Positions 1 to 5,464 of a stretch of 9,485 nt of DNA are shown piece by piece. Every line of letters starts with the position of its first letter. Positions within the stretch are counted from its first letter, which is position 1. This DNA comes from Alphaproteobacteria bacterium (GTDB taxonomy: Bacteria > Pseudomonadota > Alphaproteobacteria > Rhizobiales > Aestuariivirgaceae). The notes beneath the pieces are model-generated. The model did not search any database. It was not told the DNA's origin and worked only from the letters and a program-made list of their open reading frames with translations. Position numbers and translations under genes: made by a program. The stretch is taken from positions 1 to 9,485 of the forward strand of contig VAZZ01000046.1 of NCBI GenBank assembly GCA_005884715.1, read 5' to 3'.

Positions 1-99
1 ATCCTTATCGGCAATAAGGCCCGGCCGTTCCTTGCGCTTTTTCGTCCTGGCGGTTTCGGCGAACTGGGCCAGGGCTTCAGGCCGCTGTTTCTTAGGCAT
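1..99 (-). CDS. Small basic protein of unknown function, 3' end cut off by window edge
   Basis: An open frame starts with ATG at 99 and runs off the left edge after 33 codons. The visible N-terminus is strongly charged and rich in Lys, Arg and Ala (MPKKQRPEALAQF, then TARTKKRKERAG). The start is well supported: GGAGGTGA, an almost full complement of the 16S rRNA tail, lies at 105-112, six bases before the ATG. It sits 50 bases downstream of the AlkB-like gene on the same strand and may be its operon partner. I do not recognise a family. A basic N-terminus like this can bind nucleic acid, but that is inference from composition only. The total length is unknown. Confidence 0.6.
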   Translation of the reverse strand, partial: MPKKQRPEALAQFAETARTKKRKERPGLIADKD

Positions 100-149
100 G
101 GCGGTCACCTCCTAAACCCACCAATTGCCGGCAAGGTGAAAAAGTTCCG

Positions 150-737
150 TCAGGCCTCGCTTTGGCGCATCGTGCGAAGGGTTATGGAGACACGCCGCGC
201 CGCAACGGGTGAGATACTGTGTTCCCAGATCTGGCGGGCCGCACCGGACATCATGTAGAGCGAACGGGGTAGCGCCTCGAGGGTGAAGCGCTGCCATTGC
301 GAGCCGTTTTGGCGGCGAAAACGCAACCGGCATTGCGATGCCAGTGAGAGCCCGAAAACCTCATCAAAATGCGGCTTGTCGCGATGCCAGCCAATGCCCG
401 CGCCCTGGTCATATTCGGTGCACAGCACCTGGCGGATCGGAGCGGATCGGGTAAAGGCCTCGATGCGGGCGATGAGCGGCAGGAGCCAGAGGGGGAGTGG
501 CGCGGCAGCCTCCAGCCGGTGCTTGGTATAATCATAGCGCCACCCGAAGGAGGCGACATAGCGCTTTCCTTCAAAGGCGCCGAACTGGAAGGGCTGCAGC
601 GGCAGGCGCTGGACTTGCCCGATAAGTTCCTGCTCCTCGGCGGGCGATACAAAATCCGGCTCGTATCGAAGGCCGGGCGGTCCGCCAAGAGTAGGCGGGA
701 AGAGACTCGGTGTCCTGTCCATAAAGATCAATTCCAT
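150..737 (-). CDS. AlkB-like 2-oxoglutarate/Fe(II)-dependent dioxygenase
   Basis: A 195-residue protein of the AlkB superfamily, whose members directly reverse N-alkyl lesions in DNA or RNA using Fe(II), O2 and 2-oxoglutarate. Visible in the sequence: GKRYVASFGWRYDY (58-71), typical of the short bacterial AlkB-like group; the iron-binding HxD in GIGWHRDKPHF (His118, Asp120); the distal iron ligand His173 in WEHSISPV; and the 2-oxoglutarate/substrate arginines in RRVSITLRT (Arg182, Arg188). All catalytic residues are present. The frame stays open upstream to 806, but that extension does not resemble the family. I chose the ATG at 737, with a GGAG about 11 bases upstream; the ATG at 722 (MDRTPSLFP) is an equally possible start. 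It is divergent from the DUF763 gene and has an EcfG-like promoter match upstream at 761-786. The family call is strong; the substrate (DNA, RNA or other) cannot be read from the sequence. Confidence 0.9.
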   Translation of the reverse strand: MELIFMDRTPSLFPPTLGGPPGLRYEPDFVSPAEEQELIGQVQRLPLQPFQFGAFEGKRYVASFGWRYDYTKHRLEAAAPLPLWLLPLIARIEAFTRSAPIRQVLCTEYDQGAGIGWHRDKPHFDEVFGLSLASQCRLRFRRQNGSQWQRFTLEALPRSLYMMSGAARQIWEHSISPVAARRVSITLRTMRQSEA

Positions 738-760
738 GATTTCTGCCGCTCCAGCCAAAA

Positions 761-786
761 AACCAAAACCAGCGAGCCAGAGTTCC
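761..786 (-). promoter_or_regulatory. EcfG-like promoter candidate for the AlkB-like gene
   Basis: On the minus strand GGAAC (786-782) is followed after 18 bases by GTT (763-761), i.e. GGAAC-N17-gGTT. The known EcfG (general stress sigma factor) consensus in alphaproteobacteria is GGAAC-N16-17-cGTT, so this lacks only the preferred C. Transcription would start near 754, giving a leader of 17 or 32 bases depending on which ATG is used. The motif is short enough to occur by chance. Confidence 0.35.
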
Positions 787-858
787 GCAAGACTTGCTTG
801 CACCATGCTGCCTCACTATCTGTGGGCAGATGGCAAACTTTGTCAGATTCGGGGCGAC

Positions 859-2112
859 ATGATCGCGCGCAGCGGCAGGGCGGATCTTCCCTTGCATAGC
901 GGACGCGTACCGCCATGGCTCGCAGAGCGAATGGCAGCTTTGGGCGCAATCATCTGCCAGGCTATCGTGCATCATTATGGCCGTGATGAGTTCCTGAGAC
1001 GGCTGTCGCATCCCTTCTGGTTCCAGTCGTTCGGCGCCGTCATGGGTATGGACTGGCACTCCTCCGGCATAACGACCAGCGTCATCGGCGCGCTGAAGCG
1101 CGGCTTGGCGCCCATTGGAAACGAGCTTGGCATCCATGTCTGTGGCGGGCGGGGCAAGCATTCACGGCGAACCCCTGAAGAACTCACCGCCCTTGGGGAT
1201 CGCATCGGCATAGACGGCGCCGGTCTCACGCGCGCCAGCCGGCTCGTCGCCAAGGTCGACAGCGCTGCCGTTCAAGACGGCTTCGATCTCTATCTACACG
1301 GGTTTTTCGTGACCGATGACGGCACCTGGACCGTGGTGCAGCAGGGTATGAATGGCGACAAACGTCAAGCGCGCCGCTATCACTGGCATTCAGCCGACCT
1401 CGCCAGCTTCGTCGATGAACCGCATTGCGCCATCGACGGACCGGAGCAGGGCGAGATCATCAATCTCACCGATCGCCGGGCGGAAAGATCCCGTCGGGCG
1501 CAAATAAACCTCATCGCCGATCTAGGCCCCGATCGTATCGTCGAGGAATGGAGCAGCCTCGCTTGCGCGCCTCACGATGAAAAGCAGATGTCGCTGCCGC
1601 ATCTCGTGATGCCCGCCCACCATGATGTACGCGCGAGTGACGTTTTCACCCGAAGGCTTCACGGCACTTTGGCTGCCGCCGCTGAAAGAGGGCCGCTTGA
1701 TTTCCCCGATCTCCTGCTCACGCCTGGGGTTGGTTCACGGACTGTGCAATCGCTGGCCATGGTGGCCGAAATCGTGCATGGCGCACCATGCCGCTTTGCC
1801 GATCCGGCCCGCTTCTCGCTCGCCCATGGCGGCAAGGATCGGCATCCTTATCCGGTGCCGGTCAAGGTCTATGACGAAACATTGAGAGTGATGAAGGACG
1901 CGGTTCTAAAGGCGAGGCTTGGCCATACTGAAGAATTGCAGGCCTTGCAAAGGCTGGATGCCCAGGCTCGCGATTTGGAAATGACTGCGAAAGGCCCTTC
2001 CTTCGAAGCTTTCCTCGCCACGGAGCGCGCAAGATCGCCGAGCCTTGACGGCCGATCGGTTTTCGGCTGGGAGCGCAATATCGCGCCAAATAGCAAATAC
2101 CGTTCGCAATAG
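859..2112 (+). CDS. DUF763 domain protein (COG1415), possible DNA-binding protein
   Basis: A 417-residue protein matching the DUF763 family along its whole length. Hallmark blocks are RSGRADLPLHSGRVPPWL (4-21), FLRRLSHPFWFQSFGAVMGM (45-64) with the following DWHSSGITTS, GIHVCGGRGKHSR (91-103), KVDSAAVQDGFDLYLHGFF (132-150) and VVQQGMNGDKRQARRYHW (159-176). The block LLLTPGVGSRTVQSLAMVAE (285-304) resembles a helix-hairpin-helix, a fold that usually contacts DNA backbone. The family has no established biochemical role that I know of. The frame is open from 736, but homologues begin just before RSGxADLPLH, so I chose the ATG at 859; its ribosome site is weak (GGGGCG). An ATG at 805 is possible. 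It is divergent from the AlkB-like gene, which suggests, but does not show, a role in nucleic-acid maintenance. The C-terminal 50 or so residues after KARLGHTEEL are charged and probably helical. Confidence 0.88.
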   Translation: MIARSGRADLPLHSGRVPPWLAERMAALGAIICQAIVHHYGRDEFLRRLSHPFWFQSFGAVMGMDWHSSGITTSVIGALKRGLAPIGNELGIHVCGGRGKHSRRTPEELTALGDRIGIDGAGLTRASRLVAKVDSAAVQDGFDLYLHGFFVTDDGTWTVVQQGMNGDKRQARRYHWHSADLASFVDEPHCAIDGPEQGEIINLTDRRAERSRRAQINLIADLGPDRIVEEWSSLACAPHDEKQMSLPHLVMPAHHDVRASDVFTRRLHGTLAAAAERGPLDFPDLLLTPGVGSRTVQSLAMVAEIVHGAPCRFADPARFSLAHGGKDRHPYPVPVKVYDETLRVMKDAVLKARLGHTEELQALQRLDAQARDLEMTAKGPSFEAFLATERARSPSLDGRSVFGWERNIAPNSKYRSQ

Positions 2113-2129
2113 CGCGTCAGCCGCTGGGT

Positions 2130-2155
2130 GGAACTTCAGGCCTCCGTTGCGGGTT
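2130..2155 (+). promoter_or_regulatory. EcfG-like promoter candidate for the SDR gene
   Basis: GGAAC at 2130-2134 is followed after 18 bases by GTT at 2153-2155 (GGAAC-N17-gGTT, against the EcfG consensus GGAAC-N16-17-cGTT). Transcription would begin near 2162, about 50 bases before the SDR start. SDRs of this subgroup are commonly general-stress genes, which makes the site more believable. This is a visual match only. Confidence 0.4.
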
Positions 2156-2214
2156 GCTTGACATGCCGGTAAGCAGATCAGGCACGCTCACGCAAGAAGA
2201 CTGCCAAGAAGCCG

Positions 2215-3075
2215 ATGCAGGCCGGCCATGATAAATATCCAAACGAGTTTCCGGCCCAGCATATCAGGAAACCCGGTCTCGAAGCCGAACTCAAGCAGCC
2301 GCCGCTCTTTGCCGCGAAAGCCTATCGAGGATCGGAGAAGCTGAAGGACATGGTTGCCATCGTCACCGGGGGCGATTCAGGCATAGGCCGGGCTATCGCC
2401 GTCCTCTATGCGCGCGAGGGAGCAGATGTCGCCATCGTCTATCTCAGCGAACATGAAGATGCGAATGCGACGAAAGCAGCTGTCGAGGCGGAAGGCCGCA
2501 GGTGTTTGATAATCTCAGGCGATGTACGCAGTGCGTCCTTCTGCGAGAGAGCGGTGAAGCAGACTCTGCGAGAATTCGGCAGGATCGATATCCTCGTCAA
2601 TAATGCGGCGTTCCAGGAGCATGAGCACCGGATCGAGGATTTGACCGATGAGCATTTCGACCTGACCCTCAAGACCAATCTCTACGGATATTTCTATAGG
2701 GCGCGCGCCGTCGTGCCCCATATGAAAACCGGCTCCTCGATCGTGATGACGGGATCGGTCACCGGCATCATGGGCAGCAAGGATCTGCTCGATTATTCGA
2801 TGACCAAGGGTGGGATCCACGCCTTTACCCGATCGCTGGCCGGTCATCTGATCGATCGTGGCATCCGCGTGAATGCGGTGGCGCCGGGTCCGGTATGGAC
2901 GCCGCTCAATCCGGCCGACAAGGCGGCCCAGGATGTTAAGGACTTTGGCGCCGATACGCCGATGAAGCGCGCCGCCCAACCCGAGGAGATCGCGCCCGCT
3001 TTCATATTCCTCGCAGCACCTTGTTGCTCGAGTTACATTACCGGAGAAGTGCTGCCGATCATTGGCGGATATTGA
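2215..3075 (+). CDS. Short-chain dehydrogenase/reductase, general-stress (YghA/YdaD-like) type
   Basis: A 286-residue NAD(P)-dependent oxidoreductase of the classical SDR family, probably cytosolic. Seen: a nucleotide-binding TGGDSGIG (51-58), the NNAA motif (129-132), a catalytic Ser181 in VMTGSVTG, Tyr194 and Lys198 in the YSMTK active site, and the PG pair (224-225) after RVNAVA. The N-terminal extension of about 45 residues before the Rossmann fold, with KYPNEFPAQHIRKPG and a KLKDMVAIVTGG entry, is typical of the YghA/general stress protein 39 group, whose members are reported or inferred to reduce aldehydes or ketones; the natural substrate is uncertain. The ATG at 2215 is the only usual start after the in-frame stop at 2170. 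It has no good ribosome site, and the preceding codons would encode KKTAKKP. The gene stands alone between DUF763 and the histidine kinase. Confidence 0.9.
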   Translation: MQAGHDKYPNEFPAQHIRKPGLEAELKQPPLFAAKAYRGSEKLKDMVAIVTGGDSGIGRAIAVLYAREGADVAIVYLSEHEDANATKAAVEAEGRRCLIISGDVRSASFCERAVKQTLREFGRIDILVNNAAFQEHEHRIEDLTDEHFDLTLKTNLYGYFYRARAVVPHMKTGSSIVMTGSVTGIMGSKDLLDYSMTKGGIHAFTRSLAGHLIDRGIRVNAVAPGPVWTPLNPADKAAQDVKDFGADTPMKRAAQPEEIAPAFIFLAAPCCSSYITGEVLPIIGGY

Positions 3076-3085
3076 ATGGAGGCCC

Positions 3086-3241
3086 ATGCCGCATAGCGCG
3101 CCCGCCGCTAGGAAAAAAGGTCTCGCACTGACAAGGCGCAATGCTTGGCAGAAGCAAATGCTCCAGTTTCTTCAAGCAATTGTTGCCTTGACCAGTGCGG
3201 CAGACAGATTCGATAGTTCGCGATTCTATAAGGAAAAATAA
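3086..3241 (+). CDS. Possible small ORF, 51 residues, unknown
   Basis: An ATG at 3086 opens a 51-codon frame ending in TAA at 3239-3241. GGAGG lies at 3078-3082 but only three bases before the ATG, which is tight. The product would be basic, starting MPHSAPAARKKGLALTRRNA, with a short apolar stretch MLQFLQAIVALTSAA and a polar tail. It follows the SDR stop by 10 bases and could be translated from the same message. Codon choice is less GC-biased at third positions than in neighbouring genes, and a sigma70-like promoter candidate lies inside it, so it may simply be the kinase leader. I recognise no family. Confidence 0.25.
   Translation: MPHSAPAARKKGLALTRRNAWQKQMLQFLQAIVALTSAADRFDSSRFYKEK
3188..3217 (+). 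promoter_or_regulatory. Sigma70-like promoter candidate for the histidine kinase
   Basis: TTGACC (3188-3193, five of six bases matching TTGACA) is followed after 18 bases by GATAGT (3212-3217, four of six matching TATAAT). Transcription would start near 3224, giving a leader of about 47 bases before the TTG start at 3271. It is the best such pair between the SDR and the kinase. Confidence 0.3.
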
Positions 3242-3270
3242 GATCAGTCATATGCCCGCGAGGCGGAAAA

Positions 3271-4626
3271 TTGAATGACAGTCAATTAGCGACGATGATC
3301 GCGAGCGGCGTAGATTCGGCCGACCAACATTTCCGGGAAATCCTGGAATTGCTTCCAGCTGCCATCTACACAACGGATGCCGAGGGCCTGATCACCTATT
3401 ACAACAAGGCGGCTGCGGATTTATGGGGGTGCGAGCCGGAACTCGGAACGAGCCGCTTTTGCGGCTCCTGGAAGCTCTATTGGCCGGATGGCCAGGCACT
3501 GCCGCATAATGAATGCCCCATGGCAATGACGCTTCAGGATGAAAAGCCGCATCACGGGATGGAGGCTGTTGCCGAGCGCCCGGATGGCATCCGCGTCCCC
3601 TTCATCGCCTATCCAACGCCGATGTTCGATCTCGCCGGAAACATGATTGGCGCGGTCAACATGCTGGTCGATATCACCGACCGCAAGAAGTATGAGATGA
3701 CGCAACAGAGGCTGGTGGCGATCGTCGATGGTTCCGATGATGCGATCATCAGCAAGGATCTGAACGGTATCATCACCAGCTGGAACAAGGGTGCGGAGCG
3801 TTTGTTCGGCTACACCGCCGATGAAGCGATCGGACAATCCGTGACGATCCTCATGCCGCCGGAGCAGGTGAATGAGGAGCCTGACATTCTTGAGCGTATT
3901 CGACGCGGCGAGCGCATTGATCACTATGAAACGGTGCGCCGGCGCAAGGACGGCAGCATCCTCGATATTTCCCTGACGGTGTCGCCGCTGCGAGCGGCCG
4001 ATGGCCGCATCGTCGGAGCATCGAAAATCGCCCGCGACATCACCGAGCGCAAGAGACAGCAGGAACAGCAGGCACTGCTGGTGCGCGAAATGCGCCACCG
4101 GATAAAAAATACGATAGGCACCGTGAGTTCGATCGCGTCCCAGACGCTCACCGATATCAGTCCGGAAGAACGTAGTGTCTTTGCGGCTCGTCTCGATGAT
4201 CTGCTGACCATGGATAATTGGCGGCAGGCAAAGCTGAGTGGTCTTGTACAACGTGCGCTACAGCCATTCAGCGTCACTTTTGGCGACCGGATTGTCGTCG
4301 ACTGCGGCAATTTCCCATTGCGCCCAGAACGGGCGCAAACGCTCGCACTCGTCTTGCATGAGCTTGCAACAAATGCCGTAAAGTATGGGGCATTGTCGAA
4401 CGAGACAGGTGTTGTCTCGATCACCTGGACGCCGATAGAAGGCGATCGGCTAGCTGGCATGCTAAAATGGGTGGAAACTGGCGGACCACAAGTGAGCGAA
4501 CCCGAACGAAAAGGCTTTGGCAGCCGCCTCATCCAGCGCGCCCTGGGGTCCAATTCCAAGGTCATCCTGGATTATCGGCCCAGCGGTCTCATGTTCTCTG
4601 TGGAACTCGTTCAAGAGACCATTTGA
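3271..4626 (+). CDS. PAS-PAS sensor histidine kinase, HWE/HRxxN family
   Basis: A 451-residue soluble sensor kinase with no membrane segment. PAS 1 covers about 22-137 (LELLPAAIYTTDAEGLITYY, ending DITDRKK). PAS 2 covers about 145-260 (IVDGSDDAIISKDLNGIITS, WNKGAERLFGYTADEAIG, ending ARDITERK). The catalytic region carries the phospho-acceptor His276 in REMRHRIKN, the HRxxN signature; the N-box HELATNAVKYGALS (363-376); the WxE in LKWVETGGP (Trp400, Glu402); and the glycine box KGFGSRL (414-420). These define HWE kinases, many of which feed PhyR and the general stress response in alphaproteobacteria. Blue-light LOV cysteine motifs (NCRFLQ) are absent, so the signal is unknown. The start is TTG at 3271 after AGGCGG; an ATG at residue 9 is an alternative. 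No response regulator is adjacent. The helix after His276 looks shortened (FAARLDDLLTM). Confidence 0.9.
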   Translation: MNDSQLATMIASGVDSADQHFREILELLPAAIYTTDAEGLITYYNKAAADLWGCEPELGTSRFCGSWKLYWPDGQALPHNECPMAMTLQDEKPHHGMEAVAERPDGIRVPFIAYPTPMFDLAGNMIGAVNMLVDITDRKKYEMTQQRLVAIVDGSDDAIISKDLNGIITSWNKGAERLFGYTADEAIGQSVTILMPPEQVNEEPDILERIRRGERIDHYETVRRRKDGSILDISLTVSPLRAADGRIVGASKIARDITERKRQQEQQALLVREMRHRIKNTIGTVSSIASQTLTDISPEERSVFAARLDDLLTMDNWRQAKLSGLVQRALQPFSVTFGDRIVVDCGNFPLRPERAQTLALVLHELATNAVKYGALSNETGVVSITWTPIEGDRLAGMLKWVETGGPQVSEPERKGFGSRLIQRALGSNSKVILDYRPSGLMFSVELVQETI

Positions 4627-4652
4627 CCAAGACCTGCTTTGCTTGCACGCGG

Positions 4653-4784
4653 CTATCCACCGAAAATTAGCCAAGCCATGAGCAGGCCGAAGATCGCCCC
4701 AACGATGCTCAGGCTCAAAACGAATCTCATCGGGGTCACCTTGACGGCCTGGCGGGCTTCAGTAGGAGAAAGCTTAGTCTTCAT
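4653..4784 (-). CDS. Small single-pass membrane protein, 43 residues
   Basis: ATG at 4784 opens a 43-residue protein: a polar N-terminus MKTKLSPTEARQAVKVTP followed by one apolar helix from about residue 19 to 42 (MRFVLSLSIVGAIFGLLMAW, then LIFGG). Small proteins with a K-L-[ST]-P-x-E-A-R-Q head and one membrane helix are common in Hyphomicrobiales annotations; their function is not established. A longer GTG-started form from 4844 is possible but would overlap the upstream small ORF. No clear ribosome site precedes the ATG. An EcfG-like promoter ends only about nine bases upstream, which would make the message almost leaderless. It is convergent with the histidine kinase, whose stop is 26 bases away. 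Confidence 0.6.
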   Translation of the reverse strand: MKTKLSPTEARQAVKVTPMRFVLSLSIVGAIFGLLMAWLIFGG

Positions 4785-4792
4785 GGCTTGAA

Positions 4793-4817
4793 AACACGGA
4801 ACTTCCGCGGGAGTTCC
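4793..4817 (-). promoter_or_regulatory. EcfG-like promoter candidate for the 43-residue membrane protein
   Basis: On the minus strand GGAAC (4817-4813) is followed after 17 bases by GTT (4795-4793), i.e. GGAAC-N16-tGTT against the EcfG consensus GGAAC-N16-17-cGTT. The expected start of transcription, near 4786, is practically at the ATG (4784), so translation would have to be leaderless or nearly so. The element overlaps the inverted repeat at 4798-4817. Confidence 0.4.
4798..4817. repeat. Inverted repeat GGAACT-N8-AGTTCC
   Basis: GGAACT (4798-4803) and AGTTCC (4812-4817) form a perfect six-base inverted repeat with an eight-base spacer, directly upstream of the 43-residue membrane protein and overlapping its EcfG-like -35 element. 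It could be an operator or a coincidence created by the promoter-like bases. Confidence 0.45.
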
Positions 4818-4833
4818 CAAGTGAGCTGTTCTG

Positions 4834-4974
4834 TTACCAATCACACCCCTTATGCATGCCGTCGCGCATTTCGCGCTCGTGCTCGTCGATGGCGCGCCGC
4901 CGCATCAGAAGGCCGGTGGAGTAGCCGCCAATGAGAAAGCTTAGTACGACCACGGAACGGGAAAGTTCCGCCAA
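4834..4974 (-). CDS. Possible small membrane protein, up to 46 residues
   Basis: This minus-strand frame ends in TAA at 4836-4834. With a TTG start at 4974 it gives 46 residues; a GTG at 4953 gives 39. The product has an apolar stretch VVVLSFLIGGYSTGLLM (8-24) directly followed by a highly charged tail RRRAIDEHEREMRDGMHKG, a positive-inside arrangement typical of a single-pass membrane anchor. Codons in the tail (ATC GAC GAG CAC GAG CGC) carry the strong G/C third position seen in the real genes here. GGAA stands eight bases before the GTG; no ribosome site is clear for the TTG. It lies between two other small minus-strand ORFs and could be co-transcribed. No family recognised. Confidence 0.42.
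   Translation of the reverse strand: MAELSRSVVVLSFLIGGYSTGLLMRRRAIDEHEREMRDGMHKGCDW
4953..4970. repeat. Inverted repeat CGGAAC-N6-GTTCCG
   Basis: CGGAAC (4953-4958) and GTTCCG (4965-4970) form a perfect six-base inverted repeat with a six-base spacer at the 5' end of the putative 46-residue ORF. On the minus strand GGAAC here is followed at the EcfG distance by GTA rather than GTT, so it is a near miss as an EcfG promoter. Confidence 0.4.
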
Positions 4975-4994
4975 GGCAAACTCGAAAGACCGGA

Positions 4995-5186
4995 TCAGCT
5001 TTGATCGACGCTATCGATCCGGCCCTCGGCTATGAGTTGGTGTTCCGCCCGCGATAGATATTTACCCTGACATTTGATGGTGACAGTGTCAGCTTTGTCG
5101 TCCGGATTCGGCCATACGCCGCCAGGATGCTCGTTCTCGAACATTTCCTTGGCGAGCTTGAGGATGAGGCTGGATCGCGTATCCAT
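4995..5186 (-). CDS. Hypothetical hydrophilic protein, 63 residues
   Basis: ATG at 5186 opens a 63-residue frame. The product is soluble and charged: MDTRSSLILKLAKEMFENEH (1-20), then PGGVWPNPDDKADTVTIK and a C-terminal SRAEHQLIAEGRIDSVDQS. One cysteine (Cys39) is present. Codon use is in line with neighbouring genes, which favours a real protein over the overlapping alternative frames. The ribosome site is poor (GGTGG). A TTG-started form from 5237 would add 17 residues with no coding character. It begins a row of three short minus-strand ORFs (63, about 46 and 43 residues). I recognise no family, and nothing in the sequence points to a reaction. Confidence 0.5.
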   Translation of the reverse strand: MDTRSSLILKLAKEMFENEHPGGVWPNPDDKADTVTIKCQGKYLSRAEHQLIAEGRIDSVDQS

Positions 5187-5213
5187 ATGCCACCAATGCC
5201 TGCAACGCAGGCG

Positions 5214-5235
5214 GGTTCCATTCGACTGTGGAACC
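5214..5235. repeat. Inverted repeat GGTTCC-N10-GGAACC
   Basis: GGTTCC (5214-5219) and GGAACC (5230-5235) form a perfect six-base inverted repeat with a ten-base spacer, 28 bases upstream of the 63-residue minus-strand ORF. Both arms contain a GGAAC element reading outwards, and in each direction CATT rather than CGTT stands at EcfG spacing, so neither is a full promoter match. From here to the ferritin-like gene (5236-5464) I see no further gene or clear promoter. Confidence 0.4.
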
Positions 5236-5464
5236 AATCGATCCGGCGCGCATTATCACCAAATCCTGCATATCCCCCACTGGCTTGGGCCGCCATACAT
5301 CATTTCATGAGTGCGCATGCGAATTGAAGTTGCTTGTCCGGCATCGGCCGAGCCCTGGGCACTAAAGCGTCTGTGCGGTGTTGGGCTGTCGCGTAAATCG
5401 CATTGCGTCGGCCCTATCGCCGCGGAAGCGGGTTATTTCGACTGGGCAGCAAAGGAGTGAAGCA

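Noticed and set aside
782..797. Possible alphaproteobacterial LexA box (GTTC-N7-GTTC) before AlkB
   Set aside because: Only the first half matches; the second half reads CTTG, two bases off.
736..858. N-terminal extension of the DUF763 frame
   Set aside because: Family members begin just before RSGxADLPLH, and this stretch overlaps the start and promoter region of the divergent AlkB-like gene.
369..899. Long plus-strand open frame across the AlkB region
   Set aside because: It is the antisense shadow of the AlkB-like gene, whose catalytic motifs are clear; the plus-strand product shows no family features.
5215..5254. GGAAC elements in both arms of the 5214-5235 repeat as EcfG promoters
   Set aside because: CATT rather than CGTT stands at the required distance in both directions.
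5030..5296. Alternative minus-strand frame overlapping the 63-residue ORF
   Set aside because: Its composition (runs of Ser, Arg) is that of an out-of-frame shadow, while the 63-residue frame has gene-like codon use.
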